From Allodiplogaster sudhausi (taxonomy: Eukaryota; Nematoda; Chromadorea; Rhabditida; Diplogasteridae): DNA of 64,000 bases. This document shows, piece by piece, positions 37,406 to 49,290 of this stretch. Made by a program: the position numbers and the translations under genes. The stretch spans positions 124,001 through 188,000 of the forward strand of contig CALZFC010000293.1 in assembly GCA_945643635.1 (NCBI GenBank), in the 5' to 3' direction. Position 1 is the stretch's first letter. Every line of letters starts with the position of its first letter. The notes beneath the pieces are model-generated. The model saw only the letters and a list, made by a program, of their open reading frames with translations, had not been told where the DNA came from and searched no databases.

Positions 37406-38851
37406 CAACTCTATGCGGCTTCTTCTTGGCCTCTGCCTCCAGCCGCTTCATCTCTGCCTCATCGACCACAGCCGCCTCCTCTGCTGCGGAGCGCGACGTC
37501 CTCCTCGGGCAAGGGCAGTACGCGCCGTCGCCGCCAGGCTGACCGGCGGAGCCGGGCTGGAAAGGAAAAGATAGAGAGAGAGACAGAGAGACAGAGAGAC
37601 AGAGAGACAGAGAGAGAGAGAGAGAGAGAGGAAGAGAGAGATAGAGAGAGACAGAGAGAGAAAGATAGAGAGGGAGAGGAGAGAGGGGAGAGAGAGAATA
37701 TTTTTAATTATCAAAAATGACAGTTTTCTACACAATTCGAGATTAGCGAGTATTAAATGGATATCTGATTTCTGAAGTAATGGAGCCGGGTAAATTATCT
37801 TGTTTTATATTAAATAGTATTTTGATAACTAAGTAACTTTTCCACATAAATAGTAAAAAAAAGGACATCAAATTATGAATCAATAAGATTAAGAAAAGAT
37901 TCCTCACCGCGCCAGGCATTCCTGGAGCTCCCATGAGTCCGGGGCGGCCGGGCGGGCCGGCCATGCCGGGTGCGCCCGGCATTCCTCCGCCGTACGCCGG
38001 CGAGCCATGCTGTCCGGGTGCGCCGGGCATCCCGGGAGGACCGGGCGGGCCCGGCCGCCCGCGGCCTCCACCTCCGACGTAGCCCGGTGCGCCCGGCATC
38101 CCTGGGGAGCCCGGCTGGCCAGGCGTGCCTGAAATTGAGCATTGGACATTAGTAGCCAAAAACTAGCATTTGAATTCGCGCCCTTTTGCCTGAGAATAGC
38201 ATGTGATATAAAGAGTCTCGACAAAATGGTGCAATTGATTTTTTCTAAATAATATTCCAATTCATTTGTATGCGTGCTGTTGCTTCTGGAGTTTAAAATA
38301 TCTACAATAAAAGATGTAATTAATAGGGAAACCAAGAGAGCACCTGGTCGTCCAGAGTCGCCGGGCGGGCCGGGAGGGCCCATGCCGCCGGAGCCATAGA
38401 ATGATCCGGGCGCGCCGGGCATGCCAGGCGGGCCGACCGAGCCAGGGTGGCCATCCATGCCTGGCAGGCCGGGCGGGCCGGCCGGGCACGAGGCGCAGCC
38501 ACGGCCGGAAGATTGGTGGCCGTAGGAGGCGGCGGCGCCCGCGCCACCGCCAGGACGACCCGGGAGGCCGTCGTCTGAAAAGAATCAGAAATTAACTTTT
38601 GAATTCGCGCCCTTTTGCCTGAACAACAAGGGCTAGAGAGCACATGTTATTTAGAAAAAAAACTAAGACTATACACAAATGTAAGGATAATGGGTTTCGA
38701 GCACCTTTAAAAATGGTCGCATCATTAATATTGATTGCGGTTTCACTTGAAGGTTTTCAGAGAGGATGGAATTGGAACGAGATTCGGAGAGTTATGTAGT
38801 TTGCTGACAATGAGAACTAAAGAGTGGGGCAAGAGATCTAGAGAGAGAGCG

Positions 38852-38891
<40 letters not shown>

Positions 38892-40620
38892 GAGAGAGAG
38901 AGAGGGAAAGAGGAAGTGAGAGTGAGAGAGAGAGAGAGCGAGAAAGAGTATCTTACCTCCGGGAAATCCGGGAATACCAGGCGGTCCAGGTGGCCCTCTA
39001 TGGCAGCGAGATGCGCGTGAAGCGCAGGCTGCGGAAAAACAGTATATTTTCATATTTTATTTAATATATATTTAAAATAAACTTCATTTAATATATATTT
39101 AAAATAAACATTTCCAACTCTATAGAATTCGAAGGATAATAAGACGAGTCACGAATAATCTAGAAAGAGTTTGAAACCTTACAGTTTCAAAAAAAAGAAA
39201 GACAAATATGGATAAAGAGAGAGAAAGAAGGAAAGATAAAGAGAGAAAATAAAAAAGTGAACTAACATGAGCAGGTTGCGCCATGGCTTCCGTGGTAGGG
39301 TGACGGCGAAGGTCCTGGATGCGGTCCTGGGAATGGTCCGGGTATCGGACCCGGAAATGGTCCCGGAACAGGCGGCGCTGGTGGGCTTTGAACTGAAAGT
39401 TCGAGTTAATTTATTGTTCTTATTGTTTTATTATTTTTAAGCCTTAGGCAAGGGTCTACACTTTTCATCACTTTTTTTTCGTTTTTGTTGTGGAATATGG
39501 TAGGAATAATATTAGTTTTTTTTGCATTATAAATTTTTTACCAAAACATTGTCAGTACCAGGTCAAAAGTATGTAATCTTTAGCAAATCAAAACCTTGCT
39601 GCGGTCGTGCGGGAAGTTGTTGCTGTTGCTGTAATAGTTATGGTTTGAAGGAATATGGATAGAAAAAGAAGAATAATTGAAATTCAAAATGTTTTTATTA
39701 AAATAAAAAAACAAATTATCATTATTCTTCTAGCCTGTCCTCCGAACACGGGCGCACTCTGGCCGCCGTAGTTCCACGCGGGCTGTTGCTGTTGATGGTA
39801 TTGTGGAGGACTGGAAAAGGAAAACGGAGAGGGGTGGGGTTGGCAGGGATGTAATTTTATTCATATTGTCTCAAACATCCGATAAATTCGGCTTGAAACA
39901 ACTTGGTGAAATGATACTTCAAATATTCATGTAAATTGCGATAAATTTCGGATATGAATTTTGTTCTCTTATATTTCTTTCTGGTCAACTTTCTTTGTAA
40001 ACTTTCTTTCTCGCTAGCTTTCCGTATGGTCAACTTTCCGTCTGCTAAACTGGTCAACAACTTACGCCGTTCGATACTGCCGCCGAACCCTGATGAGCTG
40101 CTCAAAGTGGGCGGCCTTGCTCGAGAAGGTCGCTGAGACGAGGCGCTCCGTCATCATTAGGGACCAGGCGTCGTCAGCGGTCTCCTGGAGAAGGGAGAGA
40201 GAGGGAGAGAGAGAGAATGAGAGCGATTGAGAAGGAGAAAGAAAGAAAGAGAGAACGAGAGAGAGAAAGAGAGAGAGCGAGAAAGAGAGAGAGAAAGAGA
40301 GTGATATTGATAGAAAGCTAGAAAGAGAAGGAGAAAGAGAGAGCGCGAGACAGAAAGAGAGAATGAGAGCGAGGGAGCGAGAGAAGGAAAAAAACTTAAA
40401 TACTTGTATTATTATATCTCCTATAATTGAGCTGTGCGATAAAAGAATTGAACAAGCTCCTGACCTTGAACTCCTTGAGATCCTCTAAGGCGTGCTCCTG
40501 CAGCGAGTGCATCTCATGTGCGAGGTGCGCAACCGAGACGAGAGTGTAGAAGACGGCAGCCAGGGCGGAGAGGGCCGAGAAGAGCAGGAAACACTCCTCG
40601 CGGCAGCGGGGAGAGAGCAT
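36895..40620 (-). CDS. Cuticle collagen
   Basis: Eleven exons: 40465-40620, 40066-40184, 39735-39810, 39595-39628, 39267-39392, 38957-39028, 38344-38574, 37908-38128, 37410-37556, 37059-37118 and 36895-36954; 433 residues, phases consistent throughout. Order: N-terminal membrane/signal segment ([21 protein letters not shown], the nematode collagen N-domain), a basic RVRRQYR furin-type site, Gln- and Pro-rich linker, then Gly-X-Y blocks separated by Cys pairs ([20 protein letters not shown]), and a charged C-tail ending [12 protein letters not shown]. Such proteins are cleaved, secreted by the hypodermis and cross-linked into the exoskeleton. One intron seems to use a GC donor (CAG|GCTAGA near 39734), and the GTTGGA donor after exon 9 is weak. 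An extra 5' exon is possible because an acceptor CCAG directly precedes the ATG. Introns hold GA microsatellites. Confidence 0.9.
38134..38205 (-). repeat. Intronic dispersed element (GAATTCGCGCCC)
   Basis: Sequence with core tttgaattcgcgcccttttg lies next to the acceptor of collagen exon 8. Similar sequence flanks the GNAT first exon (28200-28290), its partner (33497-33580) and the acceptor of collagen exon 7. Confidence 0.7.
38585..38655 (-). repeat. Intronic dispersed element, second collagen copy
   Basis: Same core and flanking acatgt/ctctag motif, next to the acceptor of collagen exon 7. Confidence 0.7.
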
Positions 40621-40629
40621 CTGGAGAGA

Positions 40630-40673
<44 letters not shown>

Positions 40674-41775
40674 GAGACAAAGGTAGAAAAAAAGGAAGGA
40701 GGGAGAGGACAGGGATGATAGCGCCGAGATTCTATAAATACGAAGAGAGAGGATGATACAGACGGGAAAGACATTTCCGGTGGACCGTTGGCAATGACTG
40801 ATATAATGACTGATAGGAGATGTGAGGCAAATGAGGTAAGAACAAGCTTCATTTAAACATTGAACTCTACTCTGGGAAATGGACGCCAACCAGACTCCGG
40901 TCAGTTCTAACCACTTTATGGAGTCTCTATGGTAGCACATTGCGCGCACTTGCGCAGCATCATTTCAGATGGGTCTTTATATTTTGCTAATAATAGTCAC
41001 GAGAGCGTTTGCGATAGAAATTTTGAAGCTGTAACGAGGATAGGTATAAGAGGACCCAGTTGGAAGGTAACCGAGGACCCAGTTGGCATGAAGGGGTACA
41101 AGTATGGCTCACACTTTGAGAGAGAGCGAAGGAAGACCTTGCTTGGTGCTGATCGGACTCTGCGAGCCGGCCCTCTTTATAGGGTTCAGACAAGCGTCAC
41201 AACAATAAGTGGGTGGGATCGCCTTTATTCTTCACCCTTTCTCCTCTCTCTCACTCGCCCTCTCTCTCTTTCTTTATCTCTCTCTCTTTCTCTCTCCTTC
41301 GTTGCGCTCTCTCGTTCTCTCTCTCTCTCGTTGCTCTCGTGTGAATAGTTCAAACTGGTTTCAAGTGTATGTAGTGCAGAAGGTCTTTTGATTCTACTAT
41401 TTTCGACAAGCCTCGCTTACATACAAGTATGGGCAGCGCGGCTAAGCGGTGATGGCCGGGGGGACGGAGAGTATGAGATAGGAAATGAGAGCAAAGAGAC
41501 AGAGAGAGAGAGAGAGAGAGGCAGAGAGAGAGAGCGGAAGATAGGTCAAAGAGCAAGAATGAGACCGAGAGAGACACTGATTGTGAGAGAAGAAGAGAGA
41601 ACAGAGAGCGAGAAAGAGAGAGTTATATAAATAGAGATTAGCTCACTCGTCCGTGCGAGAACGACAAAAGAAGCGTAGATTGCCGCGACACGCTTGTTGC
41701 ATGGCATAAGCCACAAGTGGATGGCATAATCGGCGGCCGAAACTTTTCAAAGCGGTTTTTGCTCTCTGCTTCTTA

Positions 41776-42170
41776 TCTCTCTCTCACATCCTATCTCTCT
41801 CTCACTTCCTATCTCTATCTCTCACTTCCTATCTCTCTCTCACTTCCTATCTCTCTCTCACTTCCTATCTCTCTCTCACTTCCTATCTCACTCTCACTTC
41901 CTATCTCTCTCTCACTTCCTATCTCTCTCTCACTTAATATCTCTCTCTCACTTCCTATCTCACTCTCACTTCCTATCTCTCTCACTTCCTATCTCTCTCT
42001 AACTTCCTATCTCTCTCTCACTTCCTATCTCTCTCTCACTTCCTATCTCACTCTCACTTCCTATCTCTCTCTCACTTCCTATCTCTCTCTCACTTCCAAT
42101 CTCTCTCTCACTTCCTCTCTCTTACTTCCTATCTCTCTCGCCGTTTCTCTCTCTATCTCTCTTTCTCTCT
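41776..42170. repeat. 18-bp CT-rich minisatellite
   Basis: About twenty direct copies of tatctctctctcacttcc with a few 4-12 bp length variants. Not coding: translation is a Ser-Leu-Pro-Ile monotone. Confidence 0.9.
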
Positions 42171-42479
42171 CAATCTTTAGTTCTCCCTAGTTGGTTGTAT
42201 TTCTGCAGATATTCTTCTGTAGATATGATTTCTCTAGATATAACTTTTCAAAAATGTAATGTAAAAGTCCTCTTTCAATCGCCTTTGTTCAATGAATTCT
42301 ACTTCAAAGTTCATTTATATAATATCCTCATTTTCTTGAACTGAAACATTTCCAGGATCTTTTAATGCTTCGATACCCAAAATGAGTTAGACTTTATCCA
42401 GAACATAGCTCCATCCGGTTGATAGATCTGCTTTTCCAAATCCAAACACTTATTACAATGTGCGCCTTCGGTGTGCCGT

Positions 42480-42680
42480 TGTTCAATAAAAGTCCTCTTT
42501 CGACTAATTAGGGGAGAAGGCAATCTCTTCTTCTTCGCCTGGTTAGATTGCTTAAACCCTTTTACACTTTCAGCTAATGTCTTTGAGCAGCAGCATTGCT
42601 GTTTGGGGGGGGGGGGGTGAAGATGGGACGGAGAGAGAGTGTGCCGATTTGAAGGGCCTCTCTCAGTTGCACAAAAGCAA
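42480..42680. repeat. Block shared with 46940-47070
   Basis: Both contain cttcttcttcgcc...ggttaga/gttaaat followed by tttgagcagcattgc and gaagatgg(g)a. Direct copies about 4.45 kb apart. The copy here includes the poly-G run. Confidence 0.6.
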
Positions 42681-43219
42681 TAAATGGACACAAGTTTATC
42701 GGTAAGCACGCACACATAAATAGTCGGTAGTTCAGAGTGAGCAAGAATATGATCAGAGAGATATATGTATGTAAACGCCAGATGAGGGTAGGAGGAGAGT
42801 AGCGACGCGGTCGCGCCACCGTCGCCGCCCCGCCCTCTATGCTTCTCACCATCAGCACACTCCCGGCCGGCAAGATAATAGATAGATATCCATCAAATGT
42901 GTCTATTCGGCATCTGTAAATTATAGTTAGACATATTCTCAAGGGTTCTTATCGTGTCAGTTAATATATGTAAAAAAAATTTAAAAGAATAGATGCTATG
43001 TTGTCTTTTTGGTAGGAACCAGTCATTTGATATTTTTTAGTCAAAAGTGGCATAGTACTTCTGGAGATAGGGAGACAACTATGGTAAGATAACTATTAGA
43101 ACAATGAAGATAAGAAGAGGGGGTTCCCACCAGAACAAGAGGATAAGATACGACTTCTAATTCGAAAGACGAGTGAAGAAATGGGAAAATGATACTAGAA
43201 CTTTCTAGTTGCCAGGCAG

Positions 43220-43760
43220 CAGAGAAAACGAGTCGATGCGAAATTGTTTTTGTTAATTTATTTGTATGAACGAAAATAACCTTAAAGAAGAGATCAATTT
43301 GATCGTAGTCTCTATATCGAAGACGAAGCGTTTTCTTCAATGTCGATGACAATGTTGTCGTATCGGATAAGTAGATCCCGCACTGATGTATTCCTTCTTC
43401 TTTCTCTCACTTTCCCGTTGTATGCGGGAATCGCGTCGTGCTCTGTGTACGAGAGCAGCCAAAAAGCTGAAATTGCATAGTCTTCATAATAGGTGATTCC
43501 TTAGATAGTAAAATACACCGCGAAGCGACATGATCTTGGAACTACATAGATTGAATCCTCGTTTTTCTCCCATTACCGGGGGTCAGAAGAATTAATTTCC
43601 TCGCACAACTGCACGAATAAAACTGCTCTTTTTTGACAGAATCAATGTAATATGACCGGGTTGAGAGACATATGGGAGCGTTATTGATATGCTGCGCAAA
43701 CCGCTGTTCATAGCTAATTAAATCCACCTGCTAATTGTTCGGAGGGCCTTTACATTATGT
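43220..43760 (-). pseudogene. Family Q copy 1 (exon-like fragment)
   Basis: Minus-strand stretch 43313-43490 reads YYEDYAISAFWLLSYTEHDA... and DLLIRYDNIVIDI before a TAG. The same exon recurs at 48840-49025, 52770-52960 (inverted) and 56050-56225. Product unknown; no motif recognised. About 250 bp of upstream flank is shared with the other copies. Confidence 0.5.
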
Positions 43761-44099
43761 CTAAGGTAATATACATGAACATTTAGCCCTGCGTAATTGA
43801 CGACAAGCCAAAGGGTACAAGCTGGCATGGTTGTCGAGGCAAAATGTTTCGTGCTAGACATGACACGAGAATATACTTGTGAGTTTATGAAGAGTCCTTG
43901 AAGTCCAATCACTTATGTACATAAATATGTACATACATATGTACATGCATATATTTGTTTGTGCCTAAACGCGCTGTTCTAAGATTTAAAAAAAAACAAA
44001 TAAGAATGACACGAGTATGTATTCAAGCGAGATGAAACATAAAAATAGAGAAAGGAACATCGAAAGTGGAATTTATTTCCATGGAATGCATACTAAATG

Positions 44100-44580
44100 C
44101 AATGCAATGAACTACAATTGGAGATGAGAGTAAGACATTCAAATTTTGTCATTTCTGAATAAGAGGCGGAGACCGCAAGTGAACATTTTCTATCTCTTTT
44201 TCTCTGTTCCTCTCCCTCCCGCTATCTGTCATTCTCTCTTTCTCACTGTCTTTCTCTCTTTCTCACTTCCACTCTTTCTCACTTTCTCTCATTTTCTCTC
44301 TACCTTTCTGTCTTTCTCTCTCTCTCTCGCTTTAACTCCTTGCCGTTAGCAGCAAGACTGTCTGGCAATCGATTGGATTGAGCCCATGAATTGACAAAGG
44401 GTCAGAAGAGCCGATACAGCGAGAGAGGGAGAGGGAGAGATAGAGAAAGAGACTGTGAGAGAAAGAGACAACGAGTGGGATAGACATAGAGGAGTGTGCT
44501 GAGTGAGTTAGAGAATCTGCCAGCGGGGAACAAGGCAATGGCGGAGCACGGCTATTTATACCGATCCGAAAAATGATATG
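44100..44580 (+). repeat. Family P dispersed repeat, copy 1
   Basis: Begins near aatgaactacaattggagat, includes aataagaggcgg, a CT tract, then ccgttagcagcaagactgtc, a GA tract and gcaatggcggagcacggc. Five copies lie between 44.1 and 57.5 kb. Confidence 0.75.
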
Positions 44581-44991
44581 GAAGAAGACTCCGAGATTAT
44601 GTTGCTTATTGTAAATCTCTCCCTATACGATACGTGAAAAAGATAAGAAAAATTTAAATTACAGAAAAGATGTAGGAGATAAAGAATGTATAGATTCCTT
44701 CTTTGTCTACCTTTAAGTTAATGTAAAATCTAATTAAAAGCGTTGCTAATAATAAAAAGCAGAATATTAAAATCAGCACCATTCAATTTGTACTATTTTA
44801 TCCATTTTGAACTATTGTTAGCGACAACATTATTATATATATTCTGAAATTTTCAAAAAAAAAAGTCATGTTCAGTGCTCTTTCAATGTGCTATTTGTTC
44901 CGATTTAGTCATCATACAACTTTATTCAAGAAGAAGAGCGTGACAGAAGCAAAATTCAGCGGTGACTGTGTTCGGAGCGGGGCGGGGTCAA

Positions 44992-45582
44992 TCAGGGGTT
45001 GTACTCGATGGGGAGGTTCTTGCGGCGGACCATGCCGTCGCCCTGGAACCACTCGCGTCGGAACTGCTTGGCGGCGCCGTCCGGGGTGTTGGTCCACTCA
45101 ATGGTGATGCGGTCGTTATTCGTGTCCTCCTGAAATGAATTAATTATTGTATTATTATTTTTTATTTATTAAAATCGAAAATAAAAAAATTACCTGGCCA
45201 TAGGCGAAGGCGTCGCAGGAGACAGCGACCAGGACGGGCTCCTTGGGGTCGAGGACACCGCTCGCGGGGTCGACTCCCAGACGCTTCATGTTCGTGGTCT
45301 TGAAGGCCCAGCCAATGCGGCGAGCGGAGCTGTTGATCACCTGAAAGTGAAAAAAAAAATTAATAAAAAGTAATTACAACCGACTCCTAAAGCGACAGGA
45401 GGATGAAATGAGAAATTGATGATAAAATGAAAAACGGCAGTTAAATTTAAAACAGGAGAGGGAGATGGATATGAAGTATCCACCTTGATGTGGTAGGTGT
45501 GCTTGTCGTCGTAGGGCGCGTTGAAGACGACCTTGGAGTTGGGCTGAGTGGCGATGTCGCCAGGGGGAACGGACTGGGCCAT
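44992..45582 (-). CDS. Major sperm protein (MSP), intact
   Basis: Three exons, 45484-45582, 45194-45340 and 44992-45129, encode the standard 127-residue MSP, starting [20 protein letters not shown] and ending [14 protein letters not shown] is the nematode sperm cytoskeletal protein whose fibres drive amoeboid crawling; it also signals to oocytes. The Ig-like fold strands include [17 protein letters not shown] and [11 protein letters not shown]. Expression is expected in spermatocytes. A TATA box on this strand lies at 45646-45652. It is divergent from a broken MSP copy 437 bp away. An upstream in-frame ATG ([10 protein letters not shown]...) is probably 5' UTR, since MSPs begin MAQ. Confidence 0.97.
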
Positions 45583-46018
45583 TTCAGCAGGAGAGGAGAC
45601 GAGAGCAGCAGTCGGAGACTGATGGGGAATCATCATTCTGGGCCCTTTTATACGGAAGTTTGCCACGTAAATTAGGAATATTATCCAGATTAGGAATATG
45701 TAGAATATGTTCTCGAATTTTCGCACGCAAGTGAGACTATTCGAAATCATAGTTCTGCATGTTTGAAGTGATCGAAATTCGCCCTACGTGAGAAGAAAAA
45801 AGAAACAATGGATTTATAATGATATATCATTTTAAGTACATATCAAGAATTCCTTGTTCAACTGACATTGAAAAAGACAATGGCTAATGAAGTAAGAAAT
45901 TACGTAATTTTAACGAAAATGAATACATTTAACGTGTACTCTTCAGGTCAAGCCTGCATATAAAAGAGCTGAGTTGAAGGGCTCTCCATGTGTTTCCTGT
46001 GCCAGCTCTCCTGCTGAA
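45583..46018. promoter_or_regulatory. Divergent MSP promoter region
   Basis: Shared spacer between head-to-head MSP genes. TATAAAA on the plus strand at 45959-45965 and on the minus strand at 45646-45652. The same arrangement is found at 58664-59172 (minus TATA at 58727-58733, plus at 59101-59107). Confidence 0.7.
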
Positions 46019-46622
46019 ATGGCCCAGTCCGTTCCCCCTGGCGACATCGCCACTCCGCCCAACTCCAAGGTCGTCTTCAACGCGCCCTACGACGACAAGC
46101 ACACCTACCACATCAAGGTGGTTACTTCATATCCATTTGTCTCTATTATTTTAATTTTTACACTGCTTTTCGTATCACGGGCAAGTTTTAATTTCATCCC
46201 CCAGTCGTATTAGGAGTTGGTGGTATTTACTCTTTTGTTCATTTAATTGCACTTTCAGGTGATCAACAGCTCCGCTCGCCGCATTGGCTGGGCCTTCAAG
46301 ACCACGAACATGAAGCGTCTGGAGTCGACCCCGCGAGCGTTGTCCTCGACCCCAAGGAGCCCGTCCTGGTCGCTGTCTCCTGCGATGCCTTTGCTTACGG
46401 CCAGGCAAACATGTTTTTAGGCGTATTAGATAAACAAAAAATAATAATTAAAGAAATTGTAGCTGGAAACTTCATTCATTTCAAGAGGACACGAACAACG
46501 ACCGCATCACCATTGAGTGGACCAACACCCCGGACGGCGCCGCCAAGCAGTTCCGCCGCGAGTGGTTCCAGGGCGACGGCATGGTCCGCCGCAAGAACCT
46601 CCCCATCGAGTACAACCCCTGA
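46019..46622 (+). pseudogene. Major sperm protein pseudogene
   Basis: Exons 46019-46117, 46259-46404 and 46485-46622 match the intact MSP. Lesions: exon 2 is 146 instead of 147 nt because one G is missing in the Leu-Gly codons near 46321, shifting the frame; the exon 2 donor is GC instead of GT at 46405; and the exon 3 acceptor reads CAA instead of CAG before 46485. Just after the stop, a second tccatcgagtacaac...tga (about 46640-46658) repeats the end of the gene. Confidence 0.92.
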
Positions 46623-47850
46623 GTTGGCCACTCAACCTCCATCGAGTACAACCGCTGAGGAGCTCGCCTCCATATATGGATATTCCCGTCAAACTCTGTC
46701 TACCCACTCTGTGCCCTTGCCTGTGTGGCCGTATAAATTTTTCGCGAAAAGTTTTTGTTCAATGAATTCGGAGATAAACTACAAAATGAGAATCATAGAA
46801 TATTAATAAAAATAAAATAAAACTATTCGCATCTTTAAATTTCCACTGTTCTCATTTATCCTCGGAAAAAAAGTTTAAAGAAAATTATTGGATATGGTGC
46901 TCGAATTAGTGGAGGCAATACAAGAATGGTTCGGTAACAATTCCAAAGAATTAGTGTGCAGAATAATTGGGGGAACTCTTCTTCTTCGCCTTGTTAAATT
47001 TTTAGACTCTTTTACTCACTTTCAGGTAAAGTCTTTGAGCAGCATTGCGGCTCGGGTGAAGATGGAACTGAGAGGGGCTCCGATTCAATATCGCGTTCCT
47101 CCCTCGGGGGATGCCCGACCGGGGAAGACGGAAGATCTCAGGAGTAGCGGTAGCATGTGTTTTAGAATAGGAAGAGTAAATAAGAGAAGTTTATCTGTTG
47201 CTTAATGATAAGTCATAGAGAGAAAGTTAAGAAGAGGAGCGTGATAGAGATCTATGAGCAGAGTTGTCTTTGCATTTGATGTAATTGTAGAGAGAGGTAG
47301 AGGATAGGGTAATGGTAAGAGAGAGAGAGAGACGGGATGAATATAGAGAGTGCGGAGTGTCCAGAGAGTGGAGCTGGAGGGGATTGCGAGTGTCTAGGCG
47401 GGAGAGCCGGGAAGCGGCTACCTGCCGGGTGGTGGGAACACTCGACTTAGCCCGGAGGGTATATGCGAGTGTGGTCAAGATGTGGGGCGTGGCTTAGTCT
47501 TCAGAGAGAGAGAGAGAGAGAGGCTAAGCATTTGCTATATCACGATATCCTCCTTCTCGCCAAGCGAGCTCCTGCGAGTGAAAAATGTGAGATAGAAAAA
47601 GATGAGGGATATAGATATGATTTGTTCGTTGATTTTGAACTCGTTAGATACATACTTGAAGGAAGAAAAAAAAGAATGCAGTATATAACAAACAGTACAC
47701 ACATACATACATACTTGAGTACGCAGATAAATACTTGAATTCCTCGGAAGAATGCAATTCATTAGGAGACAAATCCTTGAAAGAATAATGCTAATTCTAA
47801 TAGGAGTGATGTACTGTAGAACAAAACTTTCCAATCTTAGTAATTAATTT
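46623..47850. other. Intergenic between MSP pair and zinc-finger-like gene
   Basis: Contains the block shared with 42480-42680 (46940-47070) and GA-rich runs at 47300-47330 and 47500-47520. No supported gene. Confidence 0.5.
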
Positions 47851-47899
47851 GTAATTTGAGCGAATTAAAAAAAACATCTTTAAGTACATAAAAAGAATG

Positions 47900-48706
47900 A
47901 AGAATCTGGTGTGAGTTGTTGTCGTTTGCTTAGTAATTGCTAGTGCAAATTGCTTGTGAGTGCATGCTCTCCGCAACGATCGACATCGTTTGTCACACTC
48001 AGTGTTGTGTTTTAGGCTTAAGCATTGCGCACATGCTTTTCGTCGTGCTATCGTTGCCATGCGTTGACCCAGGTCACCAAGAAGGAATGTTGTTTCCATT
48101 CTGGTTGTTTCGAAGTTGCTTGGTGTTGTGAGAACGGTTGTAGAATGTATGAGTCGTTGGGACCGCATCCTCGCTCCTCTCGGGTTCGATCGTTGTTGTT
48201 CGGTTACTGCCTTGCATGTAATCCAGGATGTCTTGCATGTATAGCTGGAGTGTTTCCAGAGCCAGAGTGGTGTTTGGTTGGTTGCTTTGACAGCGCTTGA
48301 TCTCGTGACTTGCGTGGAGCAGCTTGTCGACCTTGGTCTCAATCTTGCACGTTCGACTGTTGTGAGTAATTCGTTGATCTTTCGGTTCATGTGGCGTATG
48401 TCCTCTTTGATACATTCGAGGTTGAAGTCCTCTTCCGACTGATGAGGTTCCAATGGAGCCGTTTCTGCGTACTTTAGTCTCTGCATGCGCTGAGCAGGAG
48501 AACACGAGATACTGAAAAAATAATAATTTATTAGCAAAACGAGAATATTATTTATAGAAAACTTTATATATAAATAAATGTGTATATATTTAAATAAATG
48601 AATGTGTTTATATTTAAAAATCTCTCACCTTTCCGTAATCCCCACTCATCTTTCCGTAAGCCCGCAACGTCATGGAATTCCCACAGTGACAATGTGGTCG
48701 CTTCAT
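47900..48706 (-). pseudogene. Decayed gene with GRF-like zinc finger and coiled coil
   Basis: Exon 48629-48706 encodes MKRPHCHCGNSMTLRAYGKMSGDYGK; it joins in phase to an exon starting at 48511 with YLVFSCSA. The CHCG...G...YGKY..FSC pattern resembles a GRF-type zinc finger (nucleic-acid binding), at low confidence. Further on, a helical segment NLECIKEDIRHMNRKINELL and another ALETLQLYMQDILDYMQGSN lie in different frames: the middle piece is in frame 1 and both ends in frame 2. Two compensating shifts are needed, so this is a pseudogene or has sequence errors. Just upstream lies a family Q exon. Confidence 0.45.
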
Positions 48707-48839
48707 CTGTAATATTAAAGTAAATATTAGTAAAAAAGAAATTTTTTTATAAAATTTAAGTTAAAGGAGGGCGATCACCGAAAAATATTTAATGCAGGTT
48801 TGAATTGCCGCATCTGCCCTGTGATTCCTCACTCTCATT

Positions 48840-49290
48840 CTCACGTGTTATTTCGCAGGTCGCACTTCTATATATGTCGACGGCAATGTTGTCGTACCGG
48901 ATAAGTAGATCCTGCGCTGATGTATTCCTTCCTCTTGCTCTCACTTTCCCGTTGTATGCGGGAATCGCGTCGTGCTCTGTGTACGAGAGCAGCCAAGAAC
49001 CTGGAATTGCATAGTCTTCATAATAGGTGATTCCTTATTTAGTGAAACACGACGCGAAAGACACGATTTTGGAACTTGAAGGGAATCCTCGTTTTCCTTT
49101 TTCCGGGGGGACATAAGAAATATTTTCCTCGCTCAACTGCGCGAATAAAACGGCTGTTTTTCCAACAGAATCACTGTAATATGAAGGGCTAGGCGACATT
49201 TGGGAGCGCAATGGTTATCAGGGAAGTCGCAGCTCACAGCTTAATAAATCCACCTACTAATTGTTCGAAATGGCATAGTGCATAAGGTAA
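48840..49290 (-). other. Family Q copy 2
   Basis: Minus-strand open stretch reading YYEDYAIPGSWLLSYTEHDA, then AYNGKVRARGRNTSAQDLL and RYDNIAVDI, open for more than 70 codons. The upstream 250 bp also matches copy 1. Possibly the 5' exon of the adjacent zinc-finger-like gene. An AG (ATTCCAG) in front of GSWLL and a GTGAGA after NGK could be splice sites. Confidence 0.45.

Larger units (their letters stand above)
40621..43215. other. Low-complexity intergenic region
   Basis: Upstream of the collagen. Holds GA/CT runs (40620-40680, 41230-41330, 41490-41620), a short direct repeat gaggacccagttgg at about 41050-41090, a run of 13-14 G at 42604-42617, and the minisatellite listed separately. About 41640-41750 on the minus strand (CNKRVAAIYASFVVLARTSE) looks weakly protein-like and might be a distal 5' exon of the collagen; unproven. 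Confidence 0.4.

Noticed and set aside
41776..42170. CRISPR-like or coding appearance of the regular 18-bp array
   Set aside because: No spacers of unique sequence, eukaryotic genome, and translation is a simple Ser-Leu-Pro-Ile repeat.
45337..45750. N-terminal extension of the intact MSP from an upstream in-frame ATG
   Set aside because: MSP proteins start MAQ at 127 residues; the upstream part is the 5' leader, and it lies over the TATA region.
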